Shown here: piece by piece, positions 1 to 11,706 of the stretch
Position numbering within the stretch: the first letter of the stretch is position 1
How the letters are laid out: the number at the start of each line of letters is the position of its first letter
Assembly: GCA_047495785.1 (NCBI GenBank)
Contig: JBLDXI010000003.1
Span: forward strand, 2,666,001 to 2,730,000
Direction of reading: 5' to 3'
DNA length: 64,000 bases
From: Lepidodermella squamata
Lineage: Eukaryota; Gastrotricha
Notes under the pieces: generated by a model
The model's database searches: none
What the model saw: the letters and a program-made list of their open reading frames with translations, nothing else
What the model was told of the DNA's origin: nothing
Program-made: the position numbers and the translations under genes

Positions 1-3000
1 GTTCGAAATTTCCTCCTCAAAACGAATTTACCATCATCGCTGATTTTCGATGTGATCGCCTTCAATCCAGATCAACCCAGCTTAATTTCGAAAATGAGTG
101 TAATCGTCGCAATTTCACCCTCGGAAGAAAAATCGAACGTATCGTCGCCCTGGGGTGAAAAAGATGAGCTGGAAATCCCGCTACCGGAAGATGTTCGGTC
201 TGCGATCGATTTGCCAGTCGAATCGATGAAAAATTCCGGATATTTCGCATTTTTCAACGAATCAGCCCAAAATTCTTTCTTAATCGACCACAAAACCGGT
301 CGATTATCGGCGAAAATCGATAAATTGGTCGAAAATACCGAACAAGGCGTTGAAACTCAGCTGGTTTATTTTTCACTTCCGAAACACCGATATTCGATGA
401 AAAAGCCGAAATTAGTCAAAATTCGAGTGCGGAGGAACCCGGAACGATGGCCATTGGCTAAATGTGAACGTGACAACTACTCGGCTAATATCAGCGATTT
501 GCTATGGACTTACGGTTCGGCGAATGCTGTTTTCGATATCGTCGAAATTCGAGCGATTTTCGCGAGAAAACAGCGATTCAACATCGCATTCGAACTGGTT
601 GCCAAGGACGCTGAAACTGCTTCGATGTTCCATATCGACCCTAAGTCAGGGCTAGTCCGGGCTCGGGTACCCAACCAGGCCCTACTACCCGACCACCTTA
701 ATTTCACGGTGACACCCAGGGTGACTCAGCAATGGACGGCTCCGACTGTGAATTGCTCGCTTCAAATCGGCGTTGCTAGGCACGCTTCGCTATTCCGTCA
801 GATTCTGCTGGGATTACAGCGTGTTGTTTCATTCGCCGAACTCGAGCAGTTAGAAATCGATGTTATGAATTATCGGCTCGGTTTCAAACTGTCCTACGAT
901 TGCATCGCTGAACAATCGAATTGCCGCGTGACTTTGATCCATGTCCCGACTGGAATCAGCCGAGAAATCTCGCTGAGCCTAATTTCTCAGCCGATTTCAG
1001 CAGCCCTGGGTCGTCGGAAAATTGCTGATCAATCAACGGCTTGTTCTTCGTCGAGTTCAAACCAAATCGGGTTGAGTTTTCCGAGTGATTTGAAAGGCGC
1101 TGGTTACTTGACGTCAATTCAAGACTCGTTCATCGACTACAAATTGGACGTTGAAGTTGGGCTGAGTAGGAAAATTGAGGTCGCCGTTCAATTCTCGCTG
1201 CCTCACTCCGAATTCGATCAAAGTGTTATGGAGCTGACGATGGGTGGTCAACAGCGTGATTCTATCGTGCTTTTGACTGCTAGTCGCAGGTCGATTTCAG
1301 CAAGATTGGTCGTCCAGGGACAGGAGGACCAAGTTCTTTCAGTCAATTTGGAGAGCATTTTCGAGAAAACGGGCCTGAGTGTTGCTGACGTGATCATCAC
1401 TGCTACCGATTCGGTAAATTTCCTATTAAAAAGACTATATTTAGAAATTGCAAAAAAAATAAAAAATATGAGGAACTAAATTTTAAAATTTTAATGAAAA
1501 AAATATTTAAAAATATAAAAATTTTGAAAATTTCTCAAAGTGAAAATAAATTGGGAGTTGAAGCGAGAAACTCATATTAAAATTTAAAATTTGAAAGAAT
1601 TAAGGTATTTTGTAATTCTTGGGATTTCAGTTCTGGAATTTGTTTGAAAAATTTAAAAAATTTAAAATTTTCAAATTTCAACAATTTTTTACGTTTTTTC
1701 GGAATAACTTCAACTTCAATTTTTAATTCCTATTCAAAATTTCTAAAAATAAGCGAGTATCAAATTTCTATTTTCAAAATGATGAAATTTTAATTATAAA
1801 TCCCTGATTTATAATTATTTTATTTTTTTATTCTTTAGTTTTGGTCATTCGAACTCGCAAACTGTCGATCTGATGCGTTGGAAGACCAAGGCCAGCAATG
1901 TTGGTACTGGCTACCATTCCGTCATTCTGGAAGCTCAAATTTCACCATCTCCCGCCTCAGTCGCATCCTAATCGGCTCAACCCGAATTTCAACCCGAACA
2001 GAGCGCTTTACGGGCTGTGTTCAACGCGTTCTCATCAACGGCGAGCTCGACCTGTTCCAACTTGAGGCAGCTGCCAAGTCCGGCCAAGTCACGTGGTCAC
2101 GCGAATGCTCGTGCCAAAACCGGACTCAAGCCCACCTGTGCCGCCTCAACAGCCCCCACCACCCGCCTATCAAATTTGACCCGAAAGGCAGCGATTTTAC
2201 GGAAATGGACTGGATGCCACTGGCGTTAGGGACGATTTTTTCGTTCCTAATCCTAGTCGGGGTGTTGATTGGCGGATTTTTGCTGAGGAATCGAATCATG
2301 ACATCGCCGCTATGCCTACGTCGCTATAGCAAGGCGGATAGCCACCATGACTACAGGGGTCGGTCGGTCTCAACCGACTCGCCCACAAGTTCGAGCGGAG
2401 AATTCGCGTTACCGTCCCGATCTCGCACCCTGATCAGCGGATCAGCCTCAGCCTTCGCCATGCAGGTCGTTATCGGCTCGTCGAATGGCACCGTCATCGT
2501 ACCCAGCCCGCCTAATTCCTGCGGCGATTCCGGGTTCATCGAGCAGAAGCAAACTACAACGGCTTTTGTGACAAGCCCAGCCACCTTAACGCCGACGGAT
2601 GAGTCGCAACTCGTCACGGATAACGAGCAGATGAATTTGACAGCGCCGAGGTCGAATTCGCAGCAGGAGCACCACCGCCAGTTGTGGGCGCTGAAAAGAT
2701 CGACCCTAGGCTCGAGATCGGCGAATTTCCAGCACAAACGGCCGAAACAGAAAATGTCGAGTAAAAACCGCGAAAATTTCAGCCCGCCGGCTATTTCGCG
2801 CCCGTCCGGCTACCCGTACGATAACAGCCACCACCAGCAGCCGTGGCAGGCGAGTAGCGAGTGGCAGTACGTACCCGGCGAGCCGGCGTCGCCGTCGAAA
2901 AAACGCGCCCAGACGTCGGTGCGCGGGTCGCGGGTGGCTAAGGCAGCGCCGAATTTGCCGCAGAAATCATCGCGGCAAAGCCACGCCGCGACTGTCTCGC

Positions 3001-3314
3001 GGGCGGTGGGTGAGCGGTTGAAAAAAGCGGCGCCCATCGCGCCTGAGGATCAAAATTTGTGGCAGGCCCTGTTAGCGGCGTCAGAGCCGCAGACGCAGGC
3101 GTCGAGTGTGTGCGATGGCGATTTTTACGTTCAAAATCGGCCGAAAACCGCGGCGGTTCCGACGCCGGTTGCGAATGCTAGGGCTCGCACGAGTAATCGG
3201 CTGGTTGCGGCGCCGAAATCTGCGTCGCCCAGTAAACGCCCGGCGGTGCCCGTCCACCCTAATCACACGCAGAGTTCTTCTTTTGGCTTCGACTCACCTG
3301 GTGTCTATTTGTAG
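1..3314 (+). CDS. Cadherin/laminin-G transmembrane receptor, C-terminal part (5' end outside window)
   Basis: The reading frame is open from base 1, so the N-terminus lies upstream. Exon 1-1413 and exon 1839-3314 join in phase 0 (donor TCG|gtaaat, acceptor ttctttag). The first exon reads as divergent cadherin repeats: a repeat end of the form FDVIAFNPDQPSL near the start, then FLIDHKTGRL and FHIDPKSGLV, which match the cadherin F-x-I-D-x-x-[ST]-G pattern. It ends in a laminin-G-like segment (FSLPHSEFDQSV). Exon 2 completes laminin G with the FTGCVQRVLINGE signature, then a short Cys-rich stretch (CSCQNRTQAHLC), one membrane helix at about 2210-2285 and a tail of about 340 residues rich in Ser, Pro, Gln and Arg. 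Laminin G next to the membrane suits Fat-like or related non-classical cadherins; calsyntenin is an alternative. I see no catenin-binding motif. The domain calls are firm, the orthology is not. Confidence 0.75.
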
Positions 3315-3703
3315 GTCAAGCGCCCGAAAAAAATCTCACATTTTTGTGCGTGTCTTATTTCGAATGAATTATTGTTGCTACTGCCATCGATTTATATCAC
3401 TGGATATGTACAGGATGAAAAAAATACCTATCATTTTATTATTATATTGTATAATTGTTATATTATTTGTCAATATACAATATTGTCATGCTGTAAATTC
3501 AAATGAAATTTTTGCATTTTTTTGATGAGCTGATATAACATGAAAAAGAAATCATGATGAGAAAAGAGTTTAAAATAAAAATGATAAAAAATTTGAAACT
3601 TCGCGTTTTTTATTTATTTCACGACGAAACAACTAAGATACAAAAGCGGGCAGTAATGAAAAGACTGATTGCTGGCGGTGGGTATAATACAATAGCTATA
3701 AAA
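3315..3703. other. Convergent 3' flank, no gene seen
   Basis: AT-rich sequence between the stop of the cadherin-like gene (+) and the stop of the small membrane gene (-). It probably holds both 3' UTRs. Short open frames here overlap the antisense of the minus-strand exon and show no coding character. Confidence 0.5.
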
Positions 3704-4990
3704 TCAGAAAAAGCTGCTGAGGAAGTTGAACGAGTTACACCCCTGGAAGTAGCAGTACGACACGAATATTATGTTAATGAAAATTGCGGCTATTAGCAGG
3801 GCGCCGGTCAGCGATGAGAACTTCTGCGTGATCCAGTCTATAACAGCACTTCGCTTGTCCAGTCGATTATCTAAAAAATTCACAAATATTGGGAATCATG
3901 AAATGGGGAAAACTCGTAATTTTAGGCAAATTAGGCAAAAAAGATTCTGAATAATACTGCTTAAAAATGTGGTACCTAATTAGCATATTAATTGGTAATT
4001 CAAAATTTCAAAATATAGCATAAAATTTTGTCGAGACCCAAAAAGCGACTTTGAGCTCTCCTAAAATGAAGACCCGTAAAAAATAATGCCTATTTCCTAG
4101 AGAAAAAAATGACCCAAGAGCTATAACCCCAGCTAAAAATTGAAGTAGTAATTAAATTGCGAAGCATTTATTGAGCAAATTTTTAGCTGCTACGACACAT
4201 CAGATTTTATACTGGTTGATAGCTTTTACACCTCTTTCAATAATGAATAAGGTGGCATATTTGATTCAAATACCGTAAGAAGAATTTTTAATGTGAATTT
4301 TCAATGTTTTTGCTTCAAAGTTAGGTTAGGTTAGGTAAGCAGGTGGGTTAGCAGCTAAAATTTTGCTTAAAAATAGCTTCAAATTCTTGGCTTGAGTGAT
4401 ATCTCTGGTCATTTTTTCTGTGACCTATTCTTATTATCTCGATGGGAAAATTTTGGTACTGCGCCCTAAATGTCTTTTTAGGCTTATAAAATTTTAATTT
4501 AATTCATTTTCACTTCTATTTAATTTTTCCAATTTTTTGCGTAAGTATATTCTGATAGTGAAGCTAAATGGAATTCAAAATTTCGATCTTAGGAAAAGCA
4601 GGGTAAAAAAATACTTGGCGGTGTCGAGTCTCCATTGCCGCCAATTAGCGGGCTGGTTGCGTTGACCAAAAACGGCGATGATGAAATCAGCCAATTGAAT
4701 ATTTTGTTGATATCCAGCGGTTGCGCTTCCGGTACGTTATTGTTGCGATATTGCTCCTTGTTGCTGCTTAGCGCCGTTAGCGACTCGGTCGTGTTCAAAC
4801 TCGACGAGTTGACGATGACATTGCCGTTAACTATCGACACGGCATCATCGAGCGACAAATTAGCCGGTAATGAAAAAAACGAATGCGCAACTTTAGAATT
4901 ATAACTAGCGGTATTAGTCGGCCTTTGAAAACCTGTTAAAACTTCGACGTAGCCAATGGCCAGTACTAGTAGTACGTTGATAGCAGCCAT
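3704..4990 (-). CDS. Small single-pass membrane protein, two exons, unknown family
   Basis: Exon 1 (4990-4615) begins MAAINVLLVLAIGYVEVLTG, a good signal peptide. It is followed by a Ser/Asn-rich luminal region with several N-x-S/T sites. Exon 1 ends in phase 1 at CCGCCAA|gtattt. I place exon 2 at 3870-3704 (acceptor aattttttag). It adds a short charged stretch with a DKR dibasic site, a membrane helix beginning LTGALLIAAIF and a Cys-containing end before TGA. The exons total 543 nt, giving 180 residues in one frame. The intron is long for this region, about 744 bp. No family is recognised. Exon 1 could instead read through to a stop at 4589, but the phase match and the membrane helix favour splicing. 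Confidence 0.55.
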
Positions 4991-5337
4991 AGTTTTCGCG
5001 GTTATGAGAGGTTTTGAGAAGAGGCGCGGCGGTACCAGCGAATTCCTGCTGTGCGATTATTGCCAGCGGCTAATCTATTTGAGGTATTCACAACCGGATT
5101 TCATGTACGAAATTCACCTGAAAGCGCGTACGCACTAAGCCGCCTCTTGACAACACACATTACGCGTCTATTGTCTATTACCAAGTCGCGTCTGGCGCCG
5201 CGCGTCTAGCCGACGCCGTCAATTAAAACCGCGCTAAATTCTCTCAACTCAAAATAATTAGCCATTGCGCAACACAAATAAAAAATCGAATATAAAATGA
5301 GCGATTTTTTCATTTTTTAACATCAATCAATCAATCG
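4991..5337 (+). promoter_or_regulatory. Divergent promoter region with TATA box for the small heat shock gene
   Basis: This stretch separates the minus-strand membrane gene from the plus-strand heat shock gene. A TATAAAA box at 5291-5297 lies 41 bp before the ATG at 5338, a plausible core promoter spacing. I looked for alternating GAA/TTC heat shock elements and found only imperfectly spaced ones around 5098-5125, so heat induction is not shown. Confidence 0.45.
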
Positions 5338-6318
5338 ATGGCATCAGTTCAACAGTCGAGCTATCCTTTCATGGGCTCCACGATGGGCTCGTGGAGCGGC
5401 CCGAATCCGATGGCTAATTACGGTCATCCTGGCGCCACCATGTTTGCGCCGTCGAAATTCCCCGTCACCCCTGGCACGTTTGGAGCTGAGCCTTGGGCTA
5501 ATTTCGGCCCCGAGCCATGGCCAGTCAATTACGGCAACACTTTCGGCCCGACCAACGTCTGGCCGACTGGTAATGTCCCGGTTTCGAACCCGATGATGAG
5601 CAGCCAAACGCTGTACAACGTCAATTTCCGCCCGACCAACTGGGTTGAATTCTACACGATGACTAACCCAATTCGCGTTCTTGACCGTGACGGCAATCGC
5701 ATGCTGTTTTTGGAGTTCGATATGCGCGGTAAAAAAATAGCGAAAAATTAGTTCGAATAGTTTACATAATATTTTCTCACAGGATTCAAGCCTGAAGAAA
5801 TCAATGTCACCCTGAACAAAACTGAGCGATCGATCATCGTCGAAGCCAACTACGATTACAAAGAAAAAGACCACCAGCTCACCCGTAAAATCTCCCGAAA
5901 ATTCGTCCTTCCCGATGTAAGTCTCAAAGCTCATTTTTTCGAGATATTCAAAATAAATTGATAATTTAAAAATATTGATCGATAATTTTTAAAAAATTAA
6001 TTGAAAATCAGAAAATAATTACCTATTAGGTAGTTTTATTTGCCTAAAATCCTTAATTATTAATTTTATTAATTTTTATTTCAGTACTTGAAGACGGTTG
6101 ATCTGAGCAAGGTTGATGTTTTCTCGACCCTGAATGTCAACGGCACCCTGATCGTTGAGGCCACCCTGCCGCGTATGACCCCAGAAGAGCTTGCAAAATG
6201 GCCCGCTGGCGCAGGTTCTCACATCCACAGCGCCATGTGCGGCCCTAATATGATGGCCTGTGGTTCAGTTGGAGGAGGATCGACTGTTCCGATCTTGGTC
6301 CGTTCGGTCAGCGCCTGA
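5338..6318 (+). CDS. Small heat shock protein (alpha-crystallin domain)
   Basis: Three exons, 5338-5728, 5783-5916 and 6085-6318, give 252 residues with clean GT-AG junctions. The N-terminal arm (about 100 residues) is rich in Met, Pro, Gly, Phe and Trp, as is typical of oligomerising sHSP arms. The alpha-crystallin domain follows: the FDMRGFKPEEINVTL strand formed across the first splice, the KISRKFVLPD strand at the end of exon 2, and VNGTLIVEATLP in exon 3. The C-terminus has VPILV, an I/V-x-I/V anchor that docks onto the beta4/beta8 groove in this family. It is an ATP-independent cytosolic holdase by family. No paralogue lies nearby. The family call is firm; client range and inducibility are unknown. 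Confidence 0.9.
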
Positions 6319-6577
6319 AAAGCCACGTCAAAAAAAGAAGCACTAATGCCGGCCCAGCATGCGTTCACTGTTTACTCAATGCCTGATGAAGTAGCTTGTA
6401 CCGTGTATAATTTATTCCCCGACTCAAAGCTGAGATAATTTATTTTTTTTGTCTTCTATTGCCGCGCACCGGTTATATTTAAATTGTAAAATAACTATAA
6501 TAATTTATTTACAACGGGAAGCCATAACTTATATTTTGTCCAAATGTGTATGATATGTACAGAATAATATGCCTAGA

Positions 6578-6583
6578 AATAAA
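6578..6583 (+). terminator. Polyadenylation signal AATAAA of the small heat shock gene
   Basis: A perfect AATAAA lies 260 bp after the stop codon at 6318. It implies a 3' UTR of about 0.28 kb. Confidence 0.55.
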
Positions 6584-7188
6584 TGCAATGAATATGATTT
6601 TGGCTTTTTTGTTTTCAAAACTTCTTGAGTTATTTCAGTAATTTGAATAAGTTTTGGTAATTGATTATTCCGTATCTAACCAATATTTGAGGTTCAAGCC
6701 CTAAATTTAAGCTTTCTAGCAATAATTTGCGTTGACCTATCGATCTTGATCGATTCAGACCCTGGGAAACTGAACGCGGAGTTACGGCAAATTACAGGCA
6801 ATATTGATTGGGCAAGATAATAAAAACAATTAGGGAAGACTATAAAAAACTAAACACTAAAAAAAACATATTTTGAGTAAATCTATTAGGTAGTGCTGGA
6901 ACCCTAAATTGAGGGTGATCACTTGGCACATCACCAATTTTTTTCATGGGCATTTTTTCCTCAACAAGCCCAATCGATAATAATAGCTATTTTATTATTT
7001 TAGGAATCTAATATTATCGACAAAGACAATGAAGAGCAATGTAAATTATACAAATTACACATTCAAATGTAAAACGATAATTGTATTGTGCATAAAAGCC
7101 ATAACTAGTGCTTCAAAATTCGATAAATAGTAATGGTTAGAACTTGGATAGAAGAGAGTCTGATTTCGCGCGAGATAATGCTGTAAGT
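6584..7188. other. Intergenic, no gene seen
   Basis: AT-rich sequence between the heat shock gene and the stop of the first cyclase-like gene. It probably includes that gene's 3' UTR. I see no coding exon, repeat or RNA structure. Confidence 0.5.
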
Positions 7189-9793
7189 TCAGGCTGTCGA
7201 TGAAACAACGCTCCAAGCATCGCCGTAGTTATCAGCCATATTCGTTGACCACTCAGCCCAGTAAGCCTCAATCTGGTCCTTCGGTCCAATTCCAGGGATA
7301 AGTCCACGATACGTCAAATCAATATCATCCGTATGGTTGTGCAACCGGTTGTAAGCGGCCTTGGAAACTTGAACTTTCATAGCTGTATAATAATTTGCAG
7401 ACGAAATCACTAAAACTATAAGATAGTGAAAAAATGTTTACGCAGGCTTGTCGAATGGACCAGTGAAGCCTCGGGAATCAAAGGGCCAACTAACAGCATC
7501 CGAGGAATTTGCAAATAAACCAGCTTGGCGGCGCATGCTCCGACGTGAATGCCAAATCGAACGTGAATGTCGCCTTCAATGTCTTCTGTTTCGTTATTGC
7601 TGATTTCGAAGATTTCCTTCAGTTCCAGGGCCAGTGAGACCATTTCAAGGACGTGGTTAGTAATAACGCGATGCTCGCCCAACCCATTTGCGAAAATCAT
7701 CCCTCCACCTTACAGATTTAGTCAAATTTTCATCGACGAATCTGAGTAACTCCAAATACCTGTAACTTCGATTTTAACGCATGATCGAGAATGAAGATTT
7801 TCCTCGATAACTTCGAACGTCTTATTGAGAATCGTCGAGAAAGTATCAGCATCGTACTCAGTTTGAAGAGCATCGATGTTGAAAATGTCCATAACGGCAA
7901 CGCAGGTATCTTCATGCAGCAAAACATATCACTTTTACATGAATCAAGGACTTGTTTTTACCTGAGAAGAACTTCGGGGACATTGATTGGCCCAGTTTAG
8001 CAGGCGTTGCTAGTTCATAGGGCAGGTAATCGTAGAGCAAAGTCAGGGCATCAGTTAGTTGATCGAGGTTCTTGTAGTAAGTTGTCACAACGTTCTGCAT
8101 GCGGCGCGTGGCAAGGATATGAAGAAAATACGTGATTACAACGAAAAATGCAGCGGTAGCATACATTCCCACGACTGTGAAAACAAGGATGTGATTTGTT
8201 GGTTGTGGTTTGGCTTACATCACTTACAGAACACGTCATTAGAAGGCCAGAGTCCGACATTTGCAGCTAGGGCTTCGTCAGATACTCGCCGCACTTCAGC
8301 TAGGACGTACAGTATGTTAGTTTCATGCCTAGCAGTTTTCTCCCCGAAGTCATTGCCGTCGATTCTGTCGAAAGCCTGCTGAAGGGCTATAGCTTGCAAT
8401 GTTTCAACTTCCTTGTTCGAGTCCAGCGAGGTCAAGTTGTCCACCTTCAGCGCAGTGAAGTCTGAAGTGATACCAGCAACTTTCTGTAGCTCTTGGTACT
8501 GGTTGTAAAACGCAAGCATTTTGCCGTAGACTCGATCATTTATAGCCACAGTTCGGTCTGAAAACAACGATTCGAAGCATCTGTAGGTTAAGCTTAAAGC
8601 AAACTCACTTTCTGAAGCAAGTTTCTTGCCGACGATTGAGTATTGCTTAAAACTCATCCACTGAAAGTAATAACGTAAATGATATAAAAGTGCGATTGGG
8701 CTTAGAGAACCATTTGAAAAACAGGCGTCAGCGCAAGAAACTCCTTGTAGCCGATGTAAGGCGGTGCATTGACAATCAAAATGCCTCCAACTGCAATGAG
8801 CTGCTCAATAATTGTCGAGTAGAACTGCAACACCTGCGCCTCTGAGGTATCAAAACATAAGCCGAGTTTACCGCGTTTCAGGTTATGTCTCTAACCTTCA
8901 GTTCCATTAACCGCCTTGCGCAACTCCCTCTGCCCCTTTACTGCCGTTCTAAGGGCGGCCAGGGAAGTTATGTTGACCTGCAGTTCTGTCGGGACCACAT
9001 CAAAATCGCTGCCTTGGGGCCACGAGTCGCTCCAGATGAGAAGCTGAATTGAGGATTGAGTTTCTTTTGCTGCAATGCTAACGCACTGTAACTTACGCCA
9101 TCGACGACTTTGAAGATTTCTCTCGACTTGAGCTGAAAGTTGTCGTAAGTGCCCGTATTGAATCTAGAAGACTTTTTAACGGCAAGCAAATAATTTTTGG
9201 GAAATTCACTCATAAGAGACGCCCATTTCATCTGCCAACGCCTGCACCATGTCGAACACTGTAGGAATGAAGATCAAAGTTCGAATTCCAATTCAAGCTC
9301 TAACGTATACTCACCAGAGTTTGCCAAAGTTCGCGTATCCTGGAAAACGGTCGAGCGGATAATATTGAGGTCCACATCATCTTACTGTAATAACTCACCG
9401 TGATTACTTCATCCATAGCATCTCTCGCGTTTGAAGCATCGATGTCAGAGTAAATTTGGACGAGAATACCAGCAGTGGCGATAATTGCGAAGGCTGAAAC
9501 CTGTAGATAGCACAGGGTTCAAAAGGAACCACACTCAATCGCATTTAACGCACCCATAACAGCATAACAGTACGGCCTGAGCTGTTTTTCAGCTGAGGAT
9601 CGAAACACGATGTGAGGCAACAACCGAAAAAGCTTTGATTGCCCAATCCCAACCGGCCGTCTTGACCCTTAAGTGTAACGCGAGTTCTACCGCTTGGCGA
9701 GGGCAGAGCCAGTGGGTCCATGTTGTCAGAGTCTGCGAAGCTCTCCGTGGGACTCGCCCGGCGACGCTGGTTAGAAGGGTTAGTACGTTGCAT
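7189..9793 (-). CDS. NIT-domain receptor cyclase-like protein, copy G1 (predicted pseudo-cyclase)
   Basis: Start 9793 (MQRTNPSNQ). The N-terminal cytoplasmic exon ends with the juxtamembrane motif DPQLKNSSGR. TM1 is on the next exon and ends VQIYSDIDASNAR. The extracellular NIT-like region includes EFNTGTYDNF and a Thr/Val/Asn-rich 8220-8657 exon group. TM2 lies at about 8100-8170, followed by LLYDYLPYELA, matching the LLxxxLPxxxA linker of receptor cyclases. The cyclase homology domain spans about 7909-7200; its last exons are 7909-7760, 7708-7442 and 7382-7189. The first metal Asp is present (AVMDIFNID). The KVETIGD site reads KIEVTGG (Asp to Gly). The catalytic Asn and Arg are Pro and Leu (VGPLIPEASLVH). 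The C-terminus is short, lacking the long tail of other copies. The fold assignment is strong; loss of catalysis is inferred. Confidence 0.82.
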
Positions 9794-9842
9794 GCTCTGA
9801 TTAAAACAAAAAATAAATGCCCTCCTTTGATCAGATACATGC

Positions 9843-9852
9843 TATATATATA
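9843..9852 (-). promoter_or_regulatory. TATA-like element upstream of copy G1
   Basis: TATATATATA sits 50 bp upstream of the G1 start codon at 9793. Between them is a T-rich tract ending tttttgttttaatcag. That could be a 5' UTR splice or trans-splice acceptor, so the promoter assignment is tentative. Confidence 0.3.
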
Positions 9853-10313
9853 GAGATGAACTCGGACGGTTAAATCACAGTCATGTGCTCGGGCCATCTT
9901 ATAATTAATTGAAGATACGTCATTTACGCACGTCATCGAAACTGATTGCCTTGGATGTACTCGACAGTAATTAAACAAGTAACAATTTTTAATCGCTGTA
10001 TTTTTCTGCAATATTATACTGCGGTCATAATCCGTTTTTAATCCGACTTCGCCTCTAAGAAGCAGCCGAAATATGTCAAATGAACCCAGTATACCTATCT
10101 GTGAAATGCACCTTACATGATTAAGCCGAATGTCGATGTTGCTTTCCCCTTTTTGCAAACATTGTTAAATCCTGTTACGGTTACTGTTAGTCATTTTCAT
10201 CTGGCAGAACTGGAAAATCGTAAAAAAATTCAATCACTAAGCTGCACGGGCACAACTGAAACGTACAAAGACGAAAATATTTATTTAAACCGTTGGGACA
10301 TAATTTTCCAAAA
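9853..10313. other. Intergenic, no supported gene
   Basis: Open frames on both strands here have no recognisable domain and no splice partners I could build. I see nothing else in it. Confidence 0.4.
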
Positions 10314-10565
10314 TCAGTTTTTGATTAATTGATAAATATCAACATTTCCTGATAAAGATGCTCTTGCGATCGTTCTAGCAAAGGCAGCGTCGTCGATAGT
10401 ATCGGCAGTAACGCTGTGACTAGTCAGTTTTCCGGTCGGTTTAGTAGGGACCTTGGAGATTGTCGTCGTGCTTTTTGAGTGCTTCATCGAAGATGTTCGA
10501 GTTGGAACAGCGTCATTCTTTTTGTAATGATACTCCGCAGAAACAGGCCGATTGGATTTGTCCAT
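10314..10565 (-). CDS. Hypothetical 83-residue protein or exon
   Basis: One open frame from ATG 10565 to the stop at 10314. It is rich in Ser, Thr and Lys, and its end resembles an amphipathic segment (DAAFARTIARASLSG). An in-frame stop lies just upstream of the ATG with no AG between them, so it would have to be a first exon or a single-exon gene. No family is recognised. Confidence 0.25.
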   Translation of the reverse strand: MDKSNRPVSAEYHYKKNDAVPTRTSSMKHSKSTTTISKVPTKPTGKLTSHSVTADTIDDAAFARTIARASLSGNVDIYQLIKN

Positions 10566-10650
10566 GGATTTGAGTCAAACGAAGGTCATCTGGATGCATA
10601 GGGTTATGAATGCATTGCAGTATTGCACCTTACTAGTTAGAGAGACATTT

Positions 10651-11056
10651 CTATCGCGCAATAGCCATGACATTCAGTAGGAAAAAAACAATAGGCGAAT
10701 AAGTGCGAAATGTTTGGCAGCGGAAGCAGCCTGGTCTTGTGCTCAGCCATGCGTGCCATGCGATGTTTGCCATCCTTCTCTAAAAAAAGACTCATGAAAT
10801 AGTTTGTTTTATGTACACAAAACTGCTTTAACACATTCAGCCGCAGCAACATGCGTGTGAGGATCCATGAAGAATTCTTCAAGTGCCAGCATGCATCCCT
10901 TTACAACCAAAAAACTACTGATGCTCTACCTATGAACAGAAAATTAGGCAGGAAAAGCAACAGCGTAGAGTTTCACAGGTTATCATCCCGTACGTTATCA
11001 GGCGGTTCAGTGGATATTAGGGATTTTAGGGGTTGGGCACAGCTACTTGTGCTCAT
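10651..11056 (-). CDS. Possible three-exon small gene, about 100 residues
   Basis: I read exon 11056-10977 (MSTSSCAQPLKSLIST...) ending in phase 2 at a gtgaaa donor. Exon 10917-10824 follows acceptor gagcatcag and gives FFMDPHTHVAAAECVK. A third exon starts at 10779 after tttttttag. The first junction fits well in frame. The second is ambiguous because two frames of exon 3 stay open, so the C-terminus (KDGKHRMARMAEHK versus RRMANIAWHAW) is unsettled. No family is recognised. Confidence 0.3.
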
Positions 11057-11706
11057 TTGTTTTAACATCTCAATCGCAGAGAAGCGCGCCGGTATAATTT
11101 TGACAAGCCCAAAAACTGAAGCTTATCGATTGGTGATGAAATGCGCTTACCCGAACCCGACTGCAATTAGCTGAATAAAACTCAAAACCAAGTCGTGGTT
11201 GAAGGTGCAAATTTAATCAGCGATCTCTCCTCTACAGAATAAGGATCATGTGCCATGTTACAAAGATGCAGACATAAACTCAAAGACAACCATTCATTTG
11301 ACTTTTCTCTGAGTATTAGACACTCATATTATCAGCGGTGCCATTTCAACAAATTCTAAAAATATAGTCGATTTCCCAAAGTAACATTCAACTTTCAGTG
11401 AGGCAGTGAATACTGTAGGTATACTTGAATGCAAATAGACCACTGAACAAGTGACGGGCTACCTGTGAGCAAAACCCTTATACATAGAGGCACACAAACA
11501 CCAACAATTTAGTTAGTAAATGAAAAGAAGTTTCAAGAATCATTTAAAGCACGATACAGAAATATTATATAATTATCGTTAGGACTTCCGAAATTCTCAT
11601 GGGTTTATATTCCAGATCTAACTAATTCTCATCAATTTTCCAATCCTGATGCTGTGTTCTGTGAGATTGAACAATTCATTTGTAGTTTGTAGTTGCAATT
11701 TGCGAC
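11057..11706. other. Intergenic, no gene seen
   Basis: Upstream flank of the small candidate gene and 3' flank of copy G2. No coding exon or repeat is evident. Confidence 0.45.

Noticed and set aside
2351-2737. Long antisense open frames under the cadherin-like gene (also at 2810-3266)
   Set aside because: They are shadows of the GC-rich Ser/Pro tail coding sequence. No domain or splice sites.
3106-3525. 139-codon plus-strand frame crossing the cadherin stop
   Set aside because: Its first part is the wrong frame of the cadherin tail, and the rest is AT-rich hydrophobic translation of a 3' UTR.
4321-4335. Three TTAGG units in a row, the arthropod-type telomere repeat
   Set aside because: Only 15 bp inside an intron, within chance expectation for 64 kb, and not flanked by further degenerate units.
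5090-5130. Heat shock element upstream of the small heat shock gene
   Set aside because: GAA and TTC units occur, but their spacing does not fit the nGAAnnTTCn array.
5344-5934. 196-codon minus-strand frame opposite the small heat shock gene
   Set aside because: It spans an exon and an intron of the real gene and has no signal, domain or start context.
9589-10158. 189-codon minus-strand frame overlapping the first exon of G1
   Set aside because: It runs antisense to nothing and out of frame with the G1 N-terminus, which is conserved with paralogues. It contains UTR-like AT-rich sequence.
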